Of a stretch of DNA of 64,000 bases, positions 41,649-50,455 are shown one piece after another (within the stretch, counting starts at the first letter, position 1; each line of letters begins with the position of its first letter). The translations under genes and the position numbers were made by a program. The notes beneath the pieces were generated by a model. It saw nothing but the letters and a program-made list of their open reading frames with translations. It made no database searches and was not told the origin of the DNA. Origin of the DNA: VXNE01 sp965203615 (GTDB taxonomy: Bacteria; Pseudomonadota; Gammaproteobacteria; Pseudomonadales; Azotimanducaceae); assembly GCA_965203615.1 (NCBI GenBank), contig OZ241900.1, forward strand, positions 1,488,001-1,552,000. Reading direction: 5' to 3'.

Positions 41649-42794
41649 CGAGTCTTCCTGAAACCGCTCAGCTTGCAACTCGCGTTCGCGCTCTTCAAGC
41701 TGCTCCTTCTGGTCGGCCAATCGCTGGCGCGCCGATTCGAGCGCTACCTGCTCTTCCTGCACCTTGGCGCGCAACTGCTCCACCACCTCGCGTTCGTACC
41801 GGACGCGCTCACGCTCCCGCGCCGCCATCTCCGCCTTGGAAGGCACGTCCATCAAATGCTCGTGCAAGTATCCCGGCATCGCCGCACGATCTTCGAAATC
41901 GAGCTCCACGCCAGCAAAAAAGTTCTGCCAGAACTGTTGGTGCGCGCTCCTCAACCGCAGGTTTTCCGTTGTTCCGGCGCGAGCCACGTAGAAAACCCTC
42001 GCCTGGATATCCGGGCCTGGCCGTGCGGGGGATCCCATCAGCGCCGCCCGTTCCTCACGCAATCCAGAAAAGTCCTCGAAGCGCCAGTCTTCCCACCGCA
42101 GATCCAGATGCGAATACCACGAGGCGTGCTGCATCATGTCCGAGAACACGTACAGTGACTTCGCTCCCGAAAGGACTTCGAGATCGCGAAAAGTAACCTC
42201 CAGGGCTTCCACCAGGTAGGAACTGGCAACCAATCCGTCCGCGCCCTGTTCGGCGAGCACGTCGATTCGACGTTGTAGCGCATCGCGCTGAGAGCAATAC
42301 TGCTTCACCTTGTCCCGCAACGACACTGGCACCTGGGCCGGCACGTCGGCACAGTCCCGCAACCCGTTGCCGTGGCTCTGGTCCTTGGCGGTGGCAATCC
42401 TCAGATCCGCATTGTCGTACGGCTTGCACAGGCCCCCCAGCAGCATTCGTGGCGACTCCGCATACGCGGTCAATGCGAACACCTTGAGTTCGGTGTTTGC
42501 TTCAAGCTCGTGACTGATATCGCGCAGCAGCTTGCCGGGAAGCGCACCGTGGGCCGGACCCAGGGGCTTGCGAAGGTCCAGCAAATACACTGCGTGGCGC
42601 GTGACATCGGCTGGCTCGACCAGGCACATATCGCCTTCGGACGTTCCATTCAACGTGCTTCGCAAATGCGGCACGAGGAAGAAGAGCACAGGTATCGGCA
42701 AGAAAATGAATAACAGGACGGTCCAGCGGACTCTCCCGAAACCCGGCCCGCGCATCTCGGCCTGCCGCGCCGGCCATTTTGCACTCGTGGTCAT
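41595..42794 (-). CDS. Membrane-anchored VWA-like protein with C-terminal coiled coil
   Basis: 399 residues. TM segment near the N-terminus ('WTVLLFIFLPIPVLFFLVPH'), then a periplasmic domain whose 'HAVYLLDLRKPLGPAHGALP' and 'AKSLYVFSDMMQHASWYSHL' resemble strand-1 and strand-4 regions of von Willebrand A domains. Residues ~310-380 are a highly charged coiled coil ('RERERVRYEREVVEQLRAKV'). The last ~16 residues ('SVRRRTARSADQGAG') are encoded by dispersed repeat copy B, so the native C-terminus has been replaced. It is the third gene of the cytochrome peroxidase/kinase operon. No named family recognised. Confidence 0.65.
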   Translation of the reverse strand: MTTSAKWPARQAEMRGPGFGRVRWTVLLFIFLPIPVLFFLVPHLRSTLNGTSEGDMCLVEPADVTRHAVYLLDLRKPLGPAHGALPGKLLRDISHELEANTELKVFALTAYAESPRMLLGGLCKPYDNADLRIATAKDQSHGNGLRDCADVPAQVPVSLRDKVKQYCSQRDALQRRIDVLAEQGADGLVASSYLVEALEVTFRDLEVLSGAKSLYVFSDMMQHASWYSHLDLRWEDWRFEDFSGLREERAALMGSPARPGPDIQARVFYVARAGTTENLRLRSAHQQFWQNFFAGVELDFEDRAAMPGYLHEHLMDVPSKAEMAARERERVRYEREVVEQLRAKVQEEQVALESARQRLADQKEQLEERERELQAERFQEDSASSVRRRTARSADQGAG

Positions 42795-42813
42795 CGCGAC
42801 ACCTCTTGATGCG

Positions 42814-44499
42814 TCACTCCGGCATCCCCACCAGGGTTACTCGGGTGACGGTTCCTCCGGCTGGCATGGAACTGACGGAAATCGAGCCGCCATACTTTTC
42901 GACCAGGTATTTCGTCGAGGTAAGACCCACACCGGTTCGGCCATTCGCCCCCGCAAAGAAGGGTTGGAACATGTTCTCCCGGATTTCGGGCGACATGCCG
43001 ACACCGTTATCAATGACGGTGATGTAGGCCTTTTCGCTTTCTCGAGTCGTCGCGATACTGATCGCTCCCTGGCCATTTTCAGCCTTTTCCCGAATCGCCT
43101 GCGCCGAATTCTCGACGACCTTCTCCAGCATCAAGCAGATTTCCGTCTTTGAGGCAAAAATGTCCGGCACCTTGCCGAGATTCGTCTCGACCGTCGCAAC
43201 ATCTTCTGCCTGCGTCGCGGCGATGACCTCCGAAATGCAATCGTTGATGTCGAGCAATTCGTAGCTCACGTCGCCCTGTCGCTTGGAGAACGCTGACAGC
43301 TTCTCCGCAACTTCGGCAATCTCCGTCGCCTGCGCCTTCATGGTGGCGACGATGGCACTCTCTGCAGCGACGGCATCCGCGCGTTCCGCATCGCTTGAAG
43401 ATGCCTCAACCTTTTCGGCCGCCTCGCTGAGCGATTCCATGCCTGTTGCGATTTCCGCTGCGGTGGTGGCCACGCGCTCACCCACCAGTTCCGACAGGAT
43501 CTTGTGCGACATCAGGCGCTTGGCACTCGCGGAGTCCGCCCCATCAGCCGATCGTTCCGTAACGGTGTCCGATGGCGCGCCTCCGCCCGGCGATTCCAGA
43601 ACGGCAACGCGCTGCTCGGGAGCGGATGCCGGAACCGCAGCCGGAACGGTCGCCTGGGCAACGTTGGCCCTGGTTCTGCTCACCGCGAAAACAATCCACA
43701 GCAACAGGAGGGCGGCCACTGCCACCAGGATGCCGTTCCAGTAGTAGTCGTTTCGCTCCAGCTTCTTGCCGAGTTGGAATCCCAGGTCGTCGACCAGTTT
43801 CGACGCGATATCCGAGATCTCGCTTGATGTGGCCAGCGAGAAGAGTTCGTCGGTCGGTGCCTGGCGCGAAAGAAGCACTTCCGCGTGCGAAATGAAATTC
43901 GCAAAATGACTCGGCAACGGCGCCGGCAGTTCGATGGAACTCGTGCCGAGGCGCTCCAGCGTGACCGTGAGACGACCCTTGGCGGCATCGGTCGGGGCCT
44001 CGAGATAGGCGCCAATTTCGTTCGTCAGCGTAGAGACTTCGCCCAGGAGATCGGAACTGATGTCCGGGGCCTGCACAATGTTCGACGCCGCCAGCGGCAG
44101 GTAGCGCGACGAGTTCCGGATCACGGCATAGCCGGTCTTGAAGCGTTCGATACGTTCTTCCTTGGCATCGACCGCACTGACGTACGCGCTCACGTCATTG
44201 GCCAGCCTGTCCGGAATATCGGGAATGCTCCGCACCGTGGCCAGAAGCGTCCCCTTGAGTTGGCCCATCTGGGGGATGAACGCGACGAGGGAGTCGAAGT
44301 CGGCCAGCGGGTCTGACCTCACGCGGGCCGTTTCGACACTCCAGTCCGCCGCCAACTGCTGGATCTCCTGTACGCTGGAGATGGACGAGCGGTAGCCCTG
44401 CGGATCGTTCGTCTTTACGAGTGCGTAAAGGTACAAGCCCGCAGCGACAAGAACGAACGACACGACGACCGCAACCTTGATCGAATTGTTGGACTTCAC
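42814..44499 (-). CDS. DAHL-type sensor histidine-kinase-like protein
   Basis: 561 residues. N-terminal TM (8-26), a long all-helical periplasmic sensor (about 30-255) with the layout of a DAHL domain, second TM ('WNGILVAVAALLLLWIVFAV'), a linker, a helical segment and a C-terminal GHKL ATPase: N box 'MLEKVVENSAQAI', G1 'VIDNGVGM', F box 'NMFQPFF', G2 'GRTGVGLTSTKYLVEKYGG'. I do not find a classical H-E-L-N/R-x-P phosphoacceptor motif; the only candidate is 'LMSHKILSELVG'. Signalling may be unconventional. It overlaps the cytochrome peroxidase gene by four bases; no response regulator is adjacent. Confidence 0.82.
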   Translation of the reverse strand: MKSNNSIKVAVVVSFVLVAAGLYLYALVKTNDPQGYRSSISSVQEIQQLAADWSVETARVRSDPLADFDSLVAFIPQMGQLKGTLLATVRSIPDIPDRLANDVSAYVSAVDAKEERIERFKTGYAVIRNSSRYLPLAASNIVQAPDISSDLLGEVSTLTNEIGAYLEAPTDAAKGRLTVTLERLGTSSIELPAPLPSHFANFISHAEVLLSRQAPTDELFSLATSSEISDIASKLVDDLGFQLGKKLERNDYYWNGILVAVAALLLLWIVFAVSRTRANVAQATVPAAVPASAPEQRVAVLESPGGGAPSDTVTERSADGADSASAKRLMSHKILSELVGERVATTAAEIATGMESLSEAAEKVEASSSDAERADAVAAESAIVATMKAQATEIAEVAEKLSAFSKRQGDVSYELLDINDCISEVIAATQAEDVATVETNLGKVPDIFASKTEICLMLEKVVENSAQAIREKAENGQGAISIATTRESEKAYITVIDNGVGMSPEIRENMFQPFFAGANGRTGVGLTSTKYLVEKYGGSISVSSMPAGGTVTRVTLVGMPE

Positions 44500-45479
44500 T
44501 GGTTCAGTTCCTCCGACTCTCCCGCCAATGTCTTGATGAAGGCAACGATTGCGTCCTTGTCTTCGTCCGGCGCTTCTCGCCCGAGCTGGAACTCGAACAT
44601 CGCGTCTACGGCGTCGCGCAGCGTGGCGGCGCTGCCATCGTGAAGATACGGCGCGGTGTAGGCCGCCATCCGCAGGCTCGGGACCTTGAACGCATGCATG
44701 TCAGCTTCGTTGCCCGTGATGTTGTAGCGGCCCATATCGGCCTCCGTGATGTTGCCGCGACGTTTGAAAAACTCGTTGATGACTCCAAACACCTGAAACA
44801 TGTTGCCGCCCACGTTCGCGCCCTGGTGGCAGGACACGCAACCGTAGTACTTGAACAGGGTGTAGCCGTGCTTTTCCATCGGGTTGATGGCACCGGCTTC
44901 ACCATTCAGCCAGCGGTCGAAGCGGCTGTTCGGCGTGGTCAGGGATGTGATGAACTCCGCGATGGCGTCCTTGACATTCGCGCGGTTGATGCCATCCGGG
45001 TAAATGTCTCCGAAGAGCCGGGGGTAGTTTTCGTCCTTGAATAGCTTGGCAACGACCTCGGGCCAGAGACTGCCCATTTCAATCGAGGACTGGATCGGGC
45101 CATCGATCTGATCCGCAAGCGTTTCCGCGCGGCCATCCCAGAACTGCTTGAAGTTGAAGCTCGCGTTGAACACTGTCGGCGAATTCACGAGGCCAAGCGC
45201 GTCGTTGATGCCCGTGGAAACCTGGCGACCGTCATCACCCCCGGAAGAAAGGTCATGACAACTGGCGCAGGAAATGGAATCGTCCTTGGACAGCTTCGTA
45301 TCGTGAAACAGCGTCCTGCCGAGCGCGGCCTTCGCGTAATCGGCACCGTTGTCCGCGGGTATCGGCTTGATCGGTTCGCCGTGCGCCGGTGCCAGGGCGG
45401 CAAGGCAAACCACTGTGAGGGCAATCCATCCCGGCAAGCGGCGGCTTGCGCATGTTTCGAAAACGTACGGGAGATCCAT
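44496..45479 (-). CDS. Di-haem cytochrome c peroxidase (MauG/CcpA family)
   Basis: 327 residues. After a signal peptide ('WIALTVVCLAALAPAHG') come two haem sites, 'CASCH' (71-75) and 'CVSCH' (214-218), with 'LGRTLFHDTKLSKDDSISCA', 'QVSTGINDALGLVNSPTVFN' and 'AFKVPSLRMAAYTAPYLHDG' as conserved family stretches. It would act in the periplasm, reducing H2O2 with electrons from small cytochromes or modifying a protein as MauG does. Coupled to a sensor protein and a VWA-like protein, it may generate or respond to a redox signal. Confidence 0.92.
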   Translation of the reverse strand: MDLPYVFETCASRRLPGWIALTVVCLAALAPAHGEPIKPIPADNGADYAKAALGRTLFHDTKLSKDDSISCASCHDLSSGGDDGRQVSTGINDALGLVNSPTVFNASFNFKQFWDGRAETLADQIDGPIQSSIEMGSLWPEVVAKLFKDENYPRLFGDIYPDGINRANVKDAIAEFITSLTTPNSRFDRWLNGEAGAINPMEKHGYTLFKYYGCVSCHQGANVGGNMFQVFGVINEFFKRRGNITEADMGRYNITGNEADMHAFKVPSLRMAAYTAPYLHDGSAATLRDAVDAMFEFQLGREAPDEDKDAIVAFIKTLAGESEELNQ

Positions 45480-45864
45480 GTCTCATCAATCACCAATATG
45501 CGATCACCATACGCCCGAAGCAGCCGCGCATCGGCAGCCCATTGGCGCAGGAGTTAGTTTGACCCGTTCCCGATCCTTGCCCGACTCCGACAGGAACTGG
45601 AGAACCCGTTCGGCGGAGCCCGTATCAAGATCAGTTCGTCGGGAAAGGAATTGTCCCTGCGCGGACCACAGTCCACAACGGGAATAATCAGTAGTCTGCG
45701 GGCAACTGCTGGCAGGTGGTCGGCCTGCGCGAAATCCCGCCCACTACTAATCATGTTAGTTTCGTTTGCGCAAGGGACGCCGCTCCTGCGACCGGACAAC
45801 GCCCCGAAAGCCCCCGTCCAGTGCGAGACCGGACCCACGCCCGCCAAAACGACGCAGCAGTGCG
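45480..45864. other. Intergenic, nothing recognised
   Basis: Upstream region of the cytochrome peroxidase operon. Short open frames exist on both strands but lack ribosome-binding sites and family resemblance. No strong hairpin or tandem repeat seen. Confidence 0.4.
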
Positions 45865-46107
45865 TCAGTTCGTTTGACCTCCCGCAGGGTCGTCAAGAGT
45901 CGCAATCATTCGGTCGAACTCCTCGCGAAAGCCGTTCCGGAAATCCACGCTTCGCGCTTCAAGCGGCGCGTCCATGAAGTACTGGCTCGCGAGAAGTACA
46001 AGCTTGGGTCTCAATCTCGCGTCTTTCTGCGGCGTATCGGCAAAAATCGCGCCGACGATCAGCGAGAGCGCGTCAAGCCTTCCCTTCAGGTACTCAGTTT
46101 CGCTCAT
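45865..46107 (-). CDS. Small hypothetical protein
   Basis: 80 residues beginning 'MSETEYLKGRLDALSLIVGA' and ending '.DPAGGQTN'. Codon choice and amphipathic helix pattern look coding ('PKLVLLASQYFMDAPLEAR', 'FREEFDRMIATLDD'). The frame continues upstream to 46218, but this start gives the more protein-like N-terminus. No family recognised and no operon partner. Confidence 0.45.
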   Translation of the reverse strand: MSETEYLKGRLDALSLIVGAIFADTPQKDARLRPKLVLLASQYFMDAPLEARSVDFRNGFREEFDRMIATLDDPAGGQTN

Positions 46108-46480
46108 GCACTCCATCCACGCGCAGCGGTGTCGCAGCTTCAAGTCGAGGCATCGGCGCGGGCGCCGGGTCGTGGACAACGCCACAGCGAGGCTGTGAGT
46201 TTCCCGCCTATTCACCACGGGCGGAGGAAGCTATCCCCCGCCGGGCATTGCGGCTGTCGTATTCAGCGGGTGGCCCGGCTCAGGGGCCAGCCCTCGCTGC
46301 ACGGCGTTGTCCGCGAACGAGTCTAGCAAGAAAAAAAGCGGTGGAGTGCCGTGGCGTCACGCGTCCTGTCGGGATTTCCCCGGCGCGTTGGGGGGCGTCC
46401 AAAGACAAATACGCCAGTACGACTCCGTGGCCTCTCGAATCCATCGCGACTGATCGCGCCTCAAGTGGTTTGCAACCGCC
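46108..46480. other. Intergenic upstream of the T-box leader
   Basis: No gene. The only item of note is CCGCC..GGCGG near 46478-46488 with TAAGAT (46489-46494), a possible -10 box for the ileS leader; no good -35 is visible at the right distance. Confidence 0.35.
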
Positions 46481-46499
46481 CGCGGCGGTAAGATCAAGA

Positions 46500-46900
46500 T
46501 ACCGGGTTCTTCCATATTGGGGCACGCCCCGTCAATCGGGGAGGAGTCGGCCAGGCAAAGGCAGTGAAGGGGACGAGTAGCCGGACTGAAGCGGGCATGA
46601 AGCGAGTGGAGGATGGTGGAAGCTCCGCGCCGCGCCGCCGGCGAAAATCGCCCTGGAGCCGCCGACCGAACGAATGCGCCGCATTTCAGTAGGCTCGGAC
46701 GGTTGGCCCCCGTAAACGGGCCGGGTCATCGCCCCGGTGGGAGGCTGTGACCGATGAGGCCCGCGCCGCGAGGCGCGTGCGAACACGGGTGGTACCGCGA
46801 CGTTGGACCGCGCGAGGCGGTCGAACCTTCGCCCCGGGAACTGATGCGTGACGATCGGCGACGATTCTCAGGCATCCGTTGTCGGGGCTTTTTGGTTTTT
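46500..46900 (+). promoter_or_regulatory. T-box leader of ileS
   Basis: The conserved T-box core GGGTGGTACCGCGA lies at 46787-46800, the antiterminator bulge that pairs with the uncharged tRNA 3' end. Upstream are elements usual in synthetase T-boxes: 'GGGGACGAGTAG', 'GGATGGTGGAAGCTCC' with a matching 'GGAGCC' and 'CAGTAGGCTCGGACGG'. A terminator with T-run follows, then ileS. Uncharged tRNA-Ile should favour antitermination. A candidate specifier ATC occurs in the loop of CCCCG-TCAAT-CGGGG near 46530, but this is a guess. Confidence 0.85.
46831..46900 (+). terminator. T-box-controlled terminator before ileS
   Basis: GCCCCG (46831) pairs with CGGGGC ending at 46888; inside it AAC/GTT and GATGC/GCATC extend the stem. 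TTTTTGGTTTTT follows immediately. It ends about 20 bases before the ileS ATG, the normal layout for transcriptional T-box control. Confidence 0.75.
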
Positions 46901-46919
46901 GTTCGGAGACTGACTGACG

Positions 46920-49900
46920 ATGGGATTCAAGGACGTGCCGAGCCGTTACGACGGCACGCAGCTTGAAGGGAAGATACTCGACCTGTGGCGCAAGCATGAC
47001 GTGTTCAACGCTGCGCAGGAACAGAGCGAGGGCCGGCCGCTATACGTCTGGAACGAGGGACCGCCAACCGCCAACGGCAGGCCCGGCATCCACCACGTCC
47101 TTGCGCGCACGTTCAAGGACATCTTCCCGCGTTTCAAGCATATGCAGGGCTACCACTGCCCGCGGAAGGCCGGTTGGGACACGCATGGCCTGCCCGTCGA
47201 ACATGAAGTGGAAAAGGAACTCGGCATCTTCGACAAGGGCGAGATCGAACGCCAGGTCGGCGTCGCGGAGTTTACCCGCAGGTGCCGCGAGTCGGTGCAG
47301 CTCTACATCGACGACTGGGAGCGGATGACCGAGCGCATGGGCTTCTGGGTGAACCTGTCCGACGCCTACTCCACTTTCGACAACGCCTACATCGAGTCCG
47401 TCTGGTGGCTGCTGCGCCAGATCTGGGACAAGGGGCTCCTGTACCAGGGCTACAAGGTGGTTCCCTACGACCCGCACATCGGGGCCACCCTCTCGTCGCA
47501 GGAAGTCGCCCTCGGCTACAAGGAAGTCGAGGACCCTTCCATATACGTGCGCTTTCCTGTGCAAGGCGCGCCCGACACGTCGTTTCTCGTCTGGACGACC
47601 ACGCCCTGGACCCTGCCGTCGAACCTGGCGCTCGCCGCGCATCCCGATGTCGAGTACATCTTTGCCAGGACCGGGGAAGAAACGCTCATCCTCGCCGAAG
47701 CACTGGCCGAGTCCTCGCTGGGCGACTCCGAATACACCGTGGAGAAACGGGTCAAGGGCAGCGACCTCGCGGGAATGGGCTACGCGCGCCCGTTCGACTA
47801 CCTGCCCGCCGAAGGCCCGATCTGTCGCGTGTGGACAGCGGATTTCGTCACCGTCGACGAAGGGACCGGCCTGGTCCACTGTGCACCCGCCTACGGCGAG
47901 GACGACCTTCGACTGTGCCAGCGGAACGGCGTACCCGTTGTGCACGGCGTCGGCCTCGACGGCTGCTTCGTTCCCGCGGTGGAACCCGTGGCCGGGAAGT
48001 TCTTCAAGGATGCCGATCCTACGCTCATCGCCCTGCTCGAAGAACGCGGGCTCATGTATCGCTCCGAACGTGTCCTGCACAACTACCCGCACGGGTGGCG
48101 CACCGGCGACCCCCTGATCTACTACGCCAAGGACGCCTGGTTCATCGAGACCAGCCGCTTCCGGGACCGCATGGCCGAGTTGAACCGGTCCATCAACTGG
48201 GTGCCGCACACGATCCGCGACGGCCGCTTCGGCAACTGGCTCGAGAACAACGTCGACTGGGCGCTCTCCCGCGAGCGTTTCTGGGGCACGCCGCTGCCCG
48301 TCTGGACCGACGGCGACGGCGATTACCTGTGCATCGGTTCGATCGAGGAACTCGAGTCGCTGTGCGGCCGGAACCTGGCCGATGTCGACCTCCACAGGCC
48401 GGCCATCGACGACGTCACCTTCACCCATCCTGAAAACGGCCGCGAATACCGGCGCGTCCCCGAGGTGATTGACTGCTGGTTCGACTCGGGCGCGATGTCC
48501 TATGCGCAGTTTCACTATCCGTTCGAGAACGCCGACCTGCTGGAAAGCCGGTTCCCCGCCGACTACATCTGCGAGGCGATCGACCAGACGCGCGGCTGGT
48601 TCTACTCGCTGCACGCCATCGCCACCCTCGTGTCGGACAGCGTCGCCTACAGGAACTGCATCTGCCTCGCCCATGTCGTGGACGAGGACGGCAAGAAGAT
48701 GTCGAAGTCCCTGGGCAACATCCTCGATCCGTACGAGGTCTTCGATCGCGTCGGCGCCGACCCGCTGCGGTGGTACCTGGCGTGCCGCCAGGCGCCGGAG
48801 GCGCAGAAACGCGTTTCCGTGGACCTGGTCCGCGAAGTCGTGGCCGGATTCATCAATACCTACTGGAACACTTACGCTTTCTTCGTCATGTACGCGAAGC
48901 TCGACGAAGTCGATGTCGGGCGCGCCGTGCCCCTCGCCGAACGTTCCGAGATAGACCGCTGGGCGCTGGCGGCGCTGAATGAGACGGTATCTGTCACGAC
49001 GCGGGCGCTGGAGTCGTACGACGTGCTGGCCGCGGGCCGGGCGATAGAGTCGTTCGTCGACGCGTTGAGCAACTGGTACGTGCGGCGCAACCGCCGGCGG
49101 TTCTGGAAGGCCGCCGAGGGCCGGGACAAACAGGCCGCGTACCTCACGCTGTACGAGTGCCTGCACACCGTGAACCGGCTGATGGCGCCGTTCATGCCTT
49201 TCCTGAGCGAAGCGGTGCATCAGAATCTCGTGCGCGGAGTCGACGGGACGGCGCATCTCAGCGTGCACATGAGTGAGTGGCCCGCGCCCGACCCTGCCGC
49301 CCGCGACGACGCCCTCATCGCCGACGTCGAGGTCGTGCAGCGCGTGGTCGGACTCGGGCGGGCAGCGCGAAACTCAAGCGGCCTGCGCGTCCGACAGCCG
49401 CTTAGCCGCCTGCTCGCGCGCACGCCCAACGCTTCCGGCGCCGGCATCCTTGCCCGTCACGCGGCTCAGATCCGCGAGGAACTCAACGTCAAGTCCGTCG
49501 AAGTGCTGGCCTCCGACGCCGATCTTCTGAGCTACCGCATCAGGCCCAACCTGCCGCGCATCGGCAAACGCTACGGCCGACGTGTGCCCGCGATCCGCGA
49601 CGCGCTGGCAAAGGCGGACGGGCGCGCCATCGCTGCGGCCGTAAACGACGGCAGGTCATTCGAAGTGACGCTGGAAGATGAGACGCTGAGCTTCGAACCG
49701 GAGGATGTGCTGGTCGAGTCGACATCGGCGGAAGGCTATGCCTGTGCCGAGGAGGGCGGCTACCTGGTGGGCCTCGACACCACATTGACCGAAAGCCTCG
49801 AGCGAGAGGGCCTCGCGCGGGAACTGGTGCGCACCGTGCAGGAAGCCCGCAAGCAGGCGGGGCTCGACGTCTCGGATCGGATCGCGCTCAGCATCGACGG

Positions 49901-50066
49901 TTCGCCCGACATCCGGGCGGCCCTCGATCAGCATCGGAACTACGTGATGGAGGAAACGCTGGCGACTCGATGGGCCGAGGCGGACTGGTCCCCCGCATAC
50001 TCGACCCGGCACAGGCTCGGAAAGGCGCAATGGACGATCGGACTCGCGCGGATCGACCCGCAGTAA
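46920..50066 (+). CDS. ileS: Isoleucyl-tRNA synthetase, type 2, with GIHH motif
   Basis: 1048 residues, the long eukaryotic-like IleRS2 class, recognised by 'GWDTHGLPVEHEVEKELGIF', 'DAYSTFDNAYIESVWWLLRQ', 'KVVPYDPHIGATLSSQEVAL' and the extended C-terminal region. The catalytic class I 'HIGH' site reads G56-I-H-H59 within 'PPTANGRPGIHHVLARTFKD'; homologues have H-x-G-H there. The KMSKS loop (593-597) is normal. The editing domain is present ('LVWTTTPWTLPSNLALAAHP'). IleRS2 enzymes are generally mupirocin-tolerant, and the swapped motif is reported to increase this strongly. Expression should be controlled by the T-box upstream. Confidence 0.95.
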   Translation: MGFKDVPSRYDGTQLEGKILDLWRKHDVFNAAQEQSEGRPLYVWNEGPPTANGRPGIHHVLARTFKDIFPRFKHMQGYHCPRKAGWDTHGLPVEHEVEKELGIFDKGEIERQVGVAEFTRRCRESVQLYIDDWERMTERMGFWVNLSDAYSTFDNAYIESVWWLLRQIWDKGLLYQGYKVVPYDPHIGATLSSQEVALGYKEVEDPSIYVRFPVQGAPDTSFLVWTTTPWTLPSNLALAAHPDVEYIFARTGEETLILAEALAESSLGDSEYTVEKRVKGSDLAGMGYARPFDYLPAEGPICRVWTADFVTVDEGTGLVHCAPAYGEDDLRLCQRNGVPVVHGVGLDGCFVPAVEPVAGKFFKDADPTLIALLEERGLMYRSERVLHNYPHGWRTGDPLIYYAKDAWFIETSRFRDRMAELNRSINWVPHTIRDGRFGNWLENNVDWALSRERFWGTPLPVWTDGDGDYLCIGSIEELESLCGRNLADVDLHRPAIDDVTFTHPENGREYRRVPEVIDCWFDSGAMSYAQFHYPFENADLLESRFPADYICEAIDQTRGWFYSLHAIATLVSDSVAYRNCICLAHVVDEDGKKMSKSLGNILDPYEVFDRVGADPLRWYLACRQAPEAQKRVSVDLVREVVAGFINTYWNTYAFFVMYAKLDEVDVGRAVPLAERSEIDRWALAALNETVSVTTRALESYDVLAAGRAIESFVDALSNWYVRRNRRRFWKAAEGRDKQAAYLTLYECLHTVNRLMAPFMPFLSEAVHQNLVRGVDGTAHLSVHMSEWPAPDPAARDDALIADVEVVQRVVGLGRAARNSSGLRVRQPLSRLLARTPNASGAGILARHAAQIREELNVKSVEVLASDADLLSYRIRPNLPRIGKRYGRRVPAIRDALAKADGRAIAAAVNDGRSFEVTLEDETLSFEPEDVLVESTSAEGYACAEEGGYLVGLDTTLTESLEREGLARELVRTVQEARKQAGLDVSDRIALSIDGSPDIRAALDQHRNYVMEETLATRWAEADWSPAYSTRHRLGKAQWTIGLARIDPQ

Positions 50067-50455
50067 CAGGCTGCGCCGCGGCCAGGGCGGAAGCTGGATA
50101 GGCTGGATGTTCCAGTCCGTGCGGCGTTGGTGATCGCGGACGATCAGGAACCCTACGAGAAAGATTTCGACTGGGAGGGCGAGCCGGTGACGGCATTCCG
50201 GATCGTGTCCTTCTGGAAGCGGCTTCAGGAGGAGTGCGACGAGGGTGAGGGGGCGAAAATTCGCAACAGGGAGGAATTGGCTGGTGAGGTCTGGAGTCTT
50301 GGTTCGACCCGGCACCTGGATCCCTGACGGGCGGTGAACTGGGCAATGGGCGATTCGCAGCAACGCGGAGAACGCATAGGGTTGGCTGACCAAGCACGGC
50401 TGTCAGGATTGGCCGGTATCCGACGGACGCCGGGTGCGGGGGCGGTGGGCTCGCG
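50067..50455. other. Gap between ileS and permease
   Basis: A 60-odd-codon frame starting near 50130 ('VIADDQEPYEKDFDWEGEPV') and ending 50327 is open but resembles no family I know; it may be a small gene. No terminator with T-run was found after ileS. Confidence 0.3.

Noticed and set aside
42814..44499. Classical two-component histidine kinase
   Set aside because: ATPase boxes are clear, but no standard phosphoacceptor motif and no adjacent response regulator; I kept the weaker label histidine-kinase-like.
45554..45847. Possible small gene upstream of the cytochrome peroxidase
   Set aside because: No ribosome-binding site, irregular composition and no family similarity.
47040..49268. Long minus-strand open frame opposite ileS
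   Set aside because: It mirrors the codon pattern of a high-GC synthetase gene, has no ribosome-binding site and no family resemblance.
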